Source: Actinomycetes bacterium
GTDB lineage: Bacteria > Actinomycetota > Thermoleophilia > Solirubrobacterales > 70-9
Assembly: GCA_023436605.1 (NCBI GenBank)
Contig: JAEZIQ010000005.1
Location: forward strand, 1 to 11,586
DNA: 11,586 nucleotides
Direction: 5' to 3'
The notes under the pieces were generated by a model. It was given only the letters and a program-made list of their open reading frames with translations, did not search any database and had not been told where the DNA came from. Below are positions 6,214-11,586 of this stretch, piece after piece. Numbering within the stretch: position 1 is the stretch's first letter; each line of letters begins with the position of its first letter. Made by a program: the position numbers and the translations under genes.

Positions 6214-8820
6214 CTACGGCATTCCCTGCCAGCCGGCAGCCCAGCAGGGGTTGTTGCCGCAAGGGTCGGTCACCTTGCCGTTGGACTTCAGGAAGTCGGC
6301 GATCTGCTTGCGGATCAGGGGGGAGCTGCGGATCACGGTGTCGTGCGGGTTGATCCCCGATCCGGAATCGAAGGGGTCGCCGTTATCGGTGGTCTTCGGA
6401 GGCAGATTCGTGAGTGGCGCGGGATCCGTGCCGAAGAGGTTCCCGCTCTCGAGCCGCTTCGGACCGATGTCCCAGACGAAGAAGGCGTTTCCGTCAGCCG
6501 CCGGACCGGAGAGATCCCCGAGAATTTCGTGTCCGTACCACGGTTCGACGAGGCCCTCCGGGTGACGGTTCGAGCTGACCACTCCACCGGAGAGTCCGCC
6601 GCTGCCGACCCGGAGCGGAGCTCCGATCGTCCGCGCTTCGACTTCGGTGGCGATGTTCGCTACCTCGTGGTCGCCGTAGGCCATCGCGATCATGACCGTG
6701 TGAGCCGGCGTGTTCGGCAGGGGCTTGTCGGTCATGTTGTTGGCGTATCCGTTCGGCTCGCCCCGGTCCCAGAGGGTCTGCATCAGGGAAAAGATCGAGG
6801 GACGTTCGACTTCGACCTGGTAGGTCGGGTAGAGGATCGCCTTGTAGGTGTCGAAATCGACGCTGCGGGTCAGCAGGGTCGAGTAGTTCATGCCGGGCAC
6901 GTAAAGCACCGAGCGGGTGAAGTCGACCGACACCGCGGTCAGGGCACCGCCGGCGATTCCACCCTGGCTGTTGCCGTAGTAGAAGAGATCACTGGTGTCG
7001 AGCGCCGACTGGCCCCCGAACTTGAAGGCATCATCGGCGGCAAACCCCTCCGGATGAACCAGGAGCCGGCCGAGGAAAAGGAAGTTCAGGAAACCCTGCT
7101 GCAGGCGGTCCGGGAGGGCAGGGAACTTGCTCAGGTCCTGAAGGGCGTTGAAGGCCGTGGGAAAAACGTCCTCCTTGGCCATCCCGATCCAGTCGGTGCC
7201 GCAGATGATCACGTTGTTCTCGACGCCCAGCTGCCTTACGTTCTTGCTGGTCATCTCATCGATCGAGCCGAAGAGTCCGTGACCGTAGAGCGAAGGCCGT
7301 GCCTTCTGCTTGAGGGAGCCGTCCGGGTTCACCACCGAACGCGGGATATTGCAGACAAAGCGGGCCTGCATCGTGTTGCCGTCGATCCGGATCGGCTTCT
7401 GGTTTTCATCGAGATCGAAAGTCGACCCGGTCGGGCATCCGTTCGCGTTGAGGAAGCAGGGAACCGTGTAGGTGCCCTCGACCAGACGGATGTCCTCCTC
7501 GCCGTTGCCGGTGTGGATGTCCGTGTAGTCGGTGACCTTGCCGATCGTGAAGTCGGGGGCGGAACCCTGAACCACTCCGTCGTCAAGGTCGGTGTCGCCG
7601 AGGCCGGCGAAAGCCCGGTCCCGGATCGAAAGCATCCGGCCGGTCAGGTTCTCGGCGCTGGCCACCGTGAAGTCCCAGGCCAGGTAGAGCGAGCTTCGTT
7701 CGATGTCGGCCTTCGCCAGGCTCTTGAAGATCGACTCGAAGTGGGCCCGTCGATCTTCGACCGTCGGGTTAGAGGTGCGATCGCTGTCCCGGTAGAGGCG
7801 GAACCCGGGCGGCGCCTGGAGGGAGTTCCCTTCCGCGTCCTTCAGGTGGCGGATCGCAACTATGTACCGGTGCCCGTTCTCGAGGTTCTTCCCGGGGCGG
7901 ATGATCAGGTTGCGGGACTTGTCGGCAGTCACGGTCGAGTCCATCTCGGCCCAGATCAGCTGTCTTTCGCCGCTTTCGGCATCGATCAGGACGACCGGCT
8001 GGTCGGCCGAGAAGGCGGCGCTCATCTGGCGGTTGGAGACGATGCCTGACTGGTCGAAAGCGACCTGATTGTCAAGGCCGGGGATGCGAACCGAGAGCAG
8101 CGGGCCGGGACTGAACCCGTCGGACTGGTTGATCTTGTCGACCGCGATGTGCTTGCTCGGAGTGCCGGGAAGCTCGGCTGACTTCGGCGTCGATTCCGGA
8201 TGGAGCGCGAGTCGCTTGCCGGTGGCCGACGATTCGTCGCTCCGGGTGTAGAAGTCGTTCGGGAAGGGCGCCAGGCAGGCATTGCCCGGACCGGCGATGA
8301 AATCGCACTTCTCGGCCTGACTCAGATCGACGTCGGCCGGTACGGCGCAAAGAGACTTCTGGGGGCTGAGCTTGAAGTTCGACTTGAGGACTTCGACCCG
8401 GCCGCCCTTGCGGTACTTCGCGGTCACCTTGATCGAAGGGGTGCCGCAGTCGCCGACGATCAGGCGCCCGTGGGAGTTCAGTTTGAGAGTGACGGTCTTC
8501 GCCCGGTTTGGCCGGACCATCGTGGTGCCGTTGAAGATGCGGTTGCTCTTCGGCGACCAGACCACCGAGCCGGTGCCATTGATGCTGACCTTGACCGGCT
8601 TCCTGCGGAGCTTCTGCGGGGCGTTCTTCGGCGGGTGGATCAGGATCCGGAGCTTGATCCTGCCGGACCGTTTCACCGGGGCCTGCGCTTTCACCTGGGT
8701 CTTGATCGTGTCTTTCAATCCCTTCGCGGGACGATCCTTCGCGGCGCCGGCAATTCCCGGAATCGCGAACAACATCGCGGCAAGACTCGCCAGCGTGAAC
8801 AGCAGACTGAATCGCTTCAC
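6214..8820 (-). CDS. Secreted alpha/beta hydrolase (lipase/esterase-like)
   Basis: An 868-residue protein. Residues 1-27 are a signal peptide (VKRFSLLFTL start, cleavage near GIAGAA). Residues about 28-160 are Lys/Arg-rich and then Ig-like beta. A conserved region from about 172 opens CDFIAGPGNACLAPFPNDF and carries SDGFSPG. The catalytic alpha/beta-hydrolase part (about 505-845) has the oxyanion motif YGHGLFG (His514-Gly515) and the nucleophile elbow YGNSQGG with Ser618. Asp717 (YGDHEV) and His826 (NPHD) are my candidates for the rest of the triad. A tail with Cys854 and Cys859 closes the protein. The layout resembles large bacterial secreted lipases with an extra N-terminal beta domain; the substrate (lipid, ester or polyester) cannot be read. 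Start: GTG 8820, with GGGGAG four bases upstream, directly opens a signal peptide. The frame stays open to 9300, but that extension would bury the signal peptide and overlap the divergent gene. It probably has its own promoter at 8875-8904. Confidence 0.88.
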   Translation of the reverse strand: MKRFSLLFTLASLAAMLFAIPGIAGAAKDRPAKGLKDTIKTQVKAQAPVKRSGRIKLRILIHPPKNAPQKLRRKPVKVSINGTGSVVWSPKSNRIFNGTTMVRPNRAKTVTLKLNSHGRLIVGDCGTPSIKVTAKYRKGGRVEVLKSNFKLSPQKSLCAVPADVDLSQAEKCDFIAGPGNACLAPFPNDFYTRSDESSATGKRLALHPESTPKSAELPGTPSKHIAVDKINQSDGFSPGPLLSVRIPGLDNQVAFDQSGIVSNRQMSAAFSADQPVVLIDAESGERQLIWAEMDSTVTADKSRNLIIRPGKNLENGHRYIVAIRHLKDAEGNSLQAPPGFRLYRDSDRTSNPTVEDRRAHFESIFKSLAKADIERSSLYLAWDFTVASAENLTGRMLSIRDRAFAGLGDTDLDDGVVQGSAPDFTIGKVTDYTDIHTGNGEEDIRLVEGTYTVPCFLNANGCPTGSTFDLDENQKPIRIDGNTMQARFVCNIPRSVVNPDGSLKQKARPSLYGHGLFGSIDEMTSKNVRQLGVENNVIICGTDWIGMAKEDVFPTAFNALQDLSKFPALPDRLQQGFLNFLFLGRLLVHPEGFAADDAFKFGGQSALDTSDLFYYGNSQGGIAGGALTAVSVDFTRSVLYVPGMNYSTLLTRSVDFDTYKAILYPTYQVEVERPSIFSLMQTLWDRGEPNGYANNMTDKPLPNTPAHTVMIAMAYGDHEVANIATEVEARTIGAPLRVGSGGLSGGVVSSNRHPEGLVEPWYGHEILGDLSGPAADGNAFFVWDIGPKRLESGNLFGTDPAPLTNLPPKTTDNGDPFDSGSGINPHDTVIRSSPLIRKQIADFLKSNGKVTDPCGNNPCWAAGWQGMP

Positions 8821-8824
8821 TTCT

Positions 8825-8830
8825 CTCCCC
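8825..8830 (-). promoter_or_regulatory. Ribosome binding site fixing the hydrolase start
   Basis: GGGGAG on the minus strand, four bases before GTG 8820-8818. It is the reason for choosing this start over longer in-frame options. Confidence 0.7.
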
Positions 8831-8852
8831 GTTCCCTCTCGGTTTCTCCCTT

Positions 8853-8866
8853 GGGCCGGTTGGCCC
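8853..8866 (-). repeat. Small hairpin in the hydrolase 5' leader
   Basis: GGGCC, a four-base loop, then GGCCC. If transcription starts near 8868, this stem sits at the very 5' end of the mRNA, where it could stabilise the transcript. The stem is only 5 bp, so it could also be chance in GC-rich DNA. Confidence 0.3.
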
Positions 8867-8874
8867 ACTCGCAC

Positions 8875-8904
8875 AGGATAAACGCGATTCCGGCTCTTGG
8901 ACAA
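8875..8904 (-). promoter_or_regulatory. Putative promoter of the hydrolase gene
   Basis: On the minus strand, TTGTCC (8904-8899) and TATCCT (8880-8875) are 18 bases apart. The -35 matches TTGACA at four of six positions and the -10 fits TANNNT. The predicted start near 8868 gives a leader of about 48 bases. This is a pattern match only. Confidence 0.4.
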
Positions 8905-8913
8905 GGAACATTT

Positions 8914-8939
8914 CGGTACTCGGGAATGCCCGCGTACCG
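8914..8939. promoter_or_regulatory. Inverted repeat in the divergent hydrolase/acylase control region
   Basis: CGGTAC-T-CGGG (8914-8924) faces CCCG-C-GTACCG (8929-8939): ten paired bases per arm with one central mismatch and a four-base AATG loop. It lies between the two divergent genes, just upstream of the hydrolase -35, where one bound regulator could act on both. No regulator gene is adjacent in this window. I see no convincing promoter for the acylase; TATGCT at 8950-8955 is a weak -10 candidate. Confidence 0.45.
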
Positions 8940-9004
8940 GACGCGAATGTATGCTGACACCGCTCCGAATCACGTGTTCGGGGGTTAGAAGGGACTGGAG
9001 AAAA

Positions 9005-9022
9005 GGGGACCCGCGGGGACCC
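9005..9022 (+). repeat. Short direct repeat in the acylase leader
   Basis: GGGGACCC occurs at 9005-9012 and again at 9015-9022, two bases apart, 13 bases before the acylase ribosome binding site. It is too short to assign a role; it may be a local slippage duplication. Confidence 0.35.
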
Positions 9023-9034
9023 CGACCACAGACT

Positions 9035-9040
9035 GGAGAG
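9035..9040 (+). promoter_or_regulatory. Ribosome binding site fixing the acylase start
   Basis: GGAGAG ends three bases before TTG 9044 and nine bases before TTG 9050. It favours one of these TTG codons over the ATG at 9059 (18 bases away) and over longer upstream extensions of the frame. Confidence 0.55.
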
Positions 9041-9043
9041 ATC

Positions 9044-11563
9044 TTGAAGTTGATCAGAATGCTGATCGCGGCGATCGCCATTTCGATGGCCTTCGGTGCG
9101 GCGGCCGGACAGGCAACGGCCAAGCCCAGCATCGCCAAGCAGGCGAAGAAGCTCTGCAAGGGCAAGAAGGGCAAAGCCAAGAAGAACTGCATCAAGAAGC
9201 AGACCAAGCGCCTCAAGGCGAAGGCCAAGCGCGAGCGCCAGAAGGAACTGAATCGTCCCGGCGTCACGGTGCGGACCACCGAGGGTGGAATCCCGCGCAT
9301 CGTCGCCGACAGTTGGCGTGGCCTCGGCTACGGCTACGGCTGGTCGCTGGCCAAGGAGAACATCTGCTCGATGGCCGACATCTACACCACCGTCCGTGGT
9401 GAGCGTTCGAAGTACTTCGGCGCTGATGGCGACTGGATGCTGACCGGCAACGGAATCGAGTTCACCAACCTCGAGTCCGACTTCTCGCACAAGCGGGTAA
9501 TCGCCGAGAAGACCATCCCGAAGGTCCTCAAGATGAAGCCGCCGAACGGTCCCCGCCCCGAAGTGGTGCAGGTCGTCGATGGCTACGTCAAGGGTTACAA
9601 CGCCTGGCTGAAGCAGAACAAGGCCAAGATCCAGGACACGACCTGTGCCGGCCAGCCGTGGGTGAAGAACATCACCGCGCTTGACGTCTGGCTGCGCTTC
9701 TACGAACTCGCCACCATGGCCGGTTCGGGCGCCGCGGTCGACGGAATCGCCAACGCCCAGCCGCCGGCATCGCCGGCTAGTGCGCTGAAGGCAGAGGCGG
9801 CCGCTACTGACGCCGACGCAGAGGATTTCTCTGCTCTGAACGAAACCGCTGCGATCGGCTCCAACGCCGTTTCGCTCGGCAGCGAATCGACCTCGACCGG
9901 CAAGGGCATGCTCTACGGCAACCCTCACTTCCCGTGGGAAGGTTCGGAACGTTTCTTCCAGGCGCAGCTGACCATTCCGGGCAAGATCAACGTTTCGGGC
10001 GGCAGCCTCCTGGGTTCGCCGGTCGTCCAGATCGGTCACACCCAGAACGTGGCCTGGACTCACACCGTTTCGACCGCCCGCCGGTTCAATTTCTTCCGTG
10101 AGACGCTGGTCCCGGGAGATCCGACCAAGTACCTGGTCGACGGCAAGCCGACCGACATGAAGCAGACCCAGGTGACGGTCGACAAGGGCAACGGGGACAC
10201 CGAAACCCGGACCCTGTACTCAACCAAGCACGGACCGATCTCGATATCGATCCAGAAGACCCCGCTGTTCGCCTGGGATGCCAGTTACGCGTACGCGCTG
10301 ACTGACGCCAACGCGAACAGCCTCCGGGTGGTCAACCAGTTCTTTGCTTTCAACCGCTCCCAGAGCGTGGCTGACATCAAGAAGGCGCTGGAAACCAACC
10401 AGGGTGTGCCGTGGGTCAACACGATCGCGGCCGACTCGAAGGGCAACGCGATGTACGCCGACATCTCGGTCGTCCCGAACCTGACGGACGCCCGGGTCGC
10501 CGAGTGCAACACGCCGGGTCTCGGTGACCTGGCCTGGAACTCGTCCAAGGTCGCCGTGCTCGACGGTTCGAAGTCCAGCTGCGACATGCAGAAGGCTCCG
10601 GGCGCGGTCACGACCGGCGTCCTGCCTCCGAGCCAGATGCCGATCCAGATCCGCAAGGACTACGGGTCGAACATGAACGACAGCTACTGGCTGTCGAACC
10701 CGAATGCACCGCTGACCGGGTACCCGAGCATCATCGGTAACGAGGAGTCGGCCCGGTCGCTCCGCACCCGGAACGGCCTCAACCAGATCGAGGAACGTCT
10801 CGCCGGCGGTGGCAAGTTCACGCCTGACACCCTGCGCGAGTTCATCGACAACGACCGGCACTACGGTGCCGAGCTGCTGATCCCGCCCCTCGTGACCTAC
10901 TGCAAGGCCAACCCGACGATCGACTCGGTCGACGTGAGCGAAGCCTGCACGGTTCTCGAGAACTGGGATCTGACCGACAAGCTCGATTCGCCCGGTGCCT
11001 ACCTCGGCCGTCAGGTCGTGGGCAACCTGCAGGGCGTACCGGGCGGTCCCTGGACCACCCCGTTCTCGCTCGGTGATCCGGTTCACACCCCGAACGGCCT
11101 CGACACGTCGAAGCCAGAGGTGGGAACGGCCCTGGTCAATGCCATCAATTACATGAACGGCAAGGGCATCCCGCTGGACGCCAAGTGGCGCGACTACCAG
11201 TACGTCACCAAGGCCGGCGAGAAGATCCCGATCCCGGGTGGCCCCGGTGGTCAGGGTGTTTTCAACGTCATCTCGGCGTCGCGTAACAGCGCCACCGGTG
11301 AGTACGACACCGTCCGTCACGGGTCCAGTTTCATCATCATGGCCTCGCTGACCGGTGCCAAGTGTCCGGACGTGAAGACGATCCTGACCTACTCGCAGGC
11401 AGCGACCAACGAGAAGTCGCCGCATTACAAGGATCAGACCAAGCTCTTCTCGGAGAGCAAGTGGGTGACCGACCGCTTCTGCGCATCGCAGCAGAAGAAG
11501 TCACCTGGCCTCAAGACCACCAACCTGAACGGTGGTGCGAAGGCAGTGAAGAAGGGCTGGTAG
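9044..11563 (+). CDS. Secreted penicillin acylase family protein (S45 Ntn-hydrolase; AHL/lipopeptide acylase-like)
   Basis: An 839-residue precursor. Family members cleave an amide bond to release a side chain, often a fatty acyl group, from beta-lactams, acyl-homoserine lactones or cyclic lipopeptides. Residues 1-26 are a signal peptide (ATA cleavage motif); 27-70 is an unusual Lys-rich stretch with Cys38 and Cys49. The alpha chain starts near 72 (GVTVRTTEGGIPRIVAD, then ENICSMADIYTTVRGERSKYFG). An Ala/Asp-rich linker (about 226-272) ends at IG/SNAV; Ser273 is the autoprocessing site and N-terminal nucleophile of the beta chain. Counting from it, His23 (NPHFPW), Val70 (WTHTV) and Asn273 (MNDSYW) are all present. 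The first two match PvdQ numbering exactly and Asn is close to PvdQ Asn269. The enzyme therefore looks active. TTG 9044 is chosen for its GGAGAG; TTG 9050 or ATG 9059 would shorten it by 2 or 5 residues. It is divergent from the hydrolase. Substrate is open: quorum-signal quenching, antibiotic deacylation or scavenging. Confidence 0.92.
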   Translation: MKLIRMLIAAIAISMAFGAAAGQATAKPSIAKQAKKLCKGKKGKAKKNCIKKQTKRLKAKAKRERQKELNRPGVTVRTTEGGIPRIVADSWRGLGYGYGWSLAKENICSMADIYTTVRGERSKYFGADGDWMLTGNGIEFTNLESDFSHKRVIAEKTIPKVLKMKPPNGPRPEVVQVVDGYVKGYNAWLKQNKAKIQDTTCAGQPWVKNITALDVWLRFYELATMAGSGAAVDGIANAQPPASPASALKAEAAATDADAEDFSALNETAAIGSNAVSLGSESTSTGKGMLYGNPHFPWEGSERFFQAQLTIPGKINVSGGSLLGSPVVQIGHTQNVAWTHTVSTARRFNFFRETLVPGDPTKYLVDGKPTDMKQTQVTVDKGNGDTETRTLYSTKHGPISISIQKTPLFAWDASYAYALTDANANSLRVVNQFFAFNRSQSVADIKKALETNQGVPWVNTIAADSKGNAMYADISVVPNLTDARVAECNTPGLGDLAWNSSKVAVLDGSKSSCDMQKAPGAVTTGVLPPSQMPIQIRKDYGSNMNDSYWLSNPNAPLTGYPSIIGNEESARSLRTRNGLNQIEERLAGGGKFTPDTLREFIDNDRHYGAELLIPPLVTYCKANPTIDSVDVSEACTVLENWDLTDKLDSPGAYLGRQVVGNLQGVPGGPWTTPFSLGDPVHTPNGLDTSKPEVGTALVNAINYMNGKGIPLDAKWRDYQYVTKAGEKIPIPGGPGGQGVFNVISASRNSATGEYDTVRHGSSFIIMASLTGAKCPDVKTILTYSQAATNEKSPHYKDQTKLFSESKWVTDRFCASQQKKSPGLKTTNLNGGAKAVKKGW

Positions 11564-11586
11564 GGGAGACTCCGCCGCCTGGGAAG

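Noticed and set aside
6343..8049. 568-codon open frame on the plus strand inside the hydrolase gene
   Set aside because: Antisense shadow with no recognisable domain; the minus-strand frame carries the signal peptide and GNSQG motif.
8897..9043. Upstream extension of the acylase frame
   Set aside because: It runs through the divergent control region and puts non-coding-like sequence before a good signal peptide. GGAGAG sits just before TTG 9044.
8821..9300. Upstream extension of the hydrolase frame by 160 codons
   Set aside because: It would place the signal peptide internally, overlap the divergent acylase and ignore the ribosome binding site before GTG 8820.
8072..10063. 663-codon minus-strand frame spanning the hydrolase N-terminus, the intergenic region and the acylase
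   Set aside because: It crosses two supported genes and the control region. Its composition is low-complexity Arg/Pro/Gln typical of an off-frame reading.
10220..11425. 401-codon minus-strand frame inside the acylase gene
   Set aside because: Shadow rich in Val/Arg/Asp/Gly without domain features; the sense strand has clear S45 motifs.

Overview
This is a GC-rich bacterial chromosomal window made almost entirely of protein-coding genes. Five of its six genes encode proteins that look secreted or surface-exposed. Very Lys/Arg-rich, cysteine-bracketed tails, collagen-like repeats, GTG/TTG starts, promoters that seem to give leaderless mRNAs and compact high-GC coding all point to an actinobacterium. 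The style of the secreted proteins is most like Thermoleophilia (Solirubrobacterales). That placement is inference from style, not from a marker gene. No rRNA, tRNA, CRISPR array, transposase or phage gene is visible.

Left region, + strand (1-5090). The window opens inside a collagen-like protein (Gly-Pro-Thr/Gly-Glu-Thr triplets) that ends in a basic module bracketed by two cysteines. Next come two tandem paralogues of about 620 residues (654-2534 and 2566-4434). Each has a signal peptide, a conserved core that I cannot assign to a named family, and a C-terminal CARDB-like beta domain. Each starts a few bases after a -10-like hexamer, which suggests paired leaderless promoters; the second promoter also overlaps a perfect 9-bp inverted repeat. 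A small ASH/choice-of-anchor-D type protein (4431-5090) overlaps the second paralogue by four bases. It ends in the same kind of Cys-bracketed basic module as the collagen-like protein. Together this looks like a cell-envelope or extracellular-matrix cassette of unknown function.

Middle, - strand (5101-8820). An MscS-family mechanosensitive channel gene converges on the cassette with 10 bases between stop codons. Upstream of it, past a strong hairpin (6167-6200), is a secreted alpha/beta hydrolase of 868 residues with a GNSQG nucleophile elbow and an HG oxyanion motif.

Right, + strand (9044-11563). Divergent from the hydrolase across a 223-bp control region is a complete secreted penicillin-acylase-family (S45, Ntn-hydrolase) enzyme of the PvdQ/aculeacin-acylase type. 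Its autoprocessing Gly-Ser and its His23, Val70 and Asn active-site positions are intact. The hydrolase and acylase may be co-regulated and may act on acylated or ester substrates outside the cell, but no substrate can be read from the sequence.
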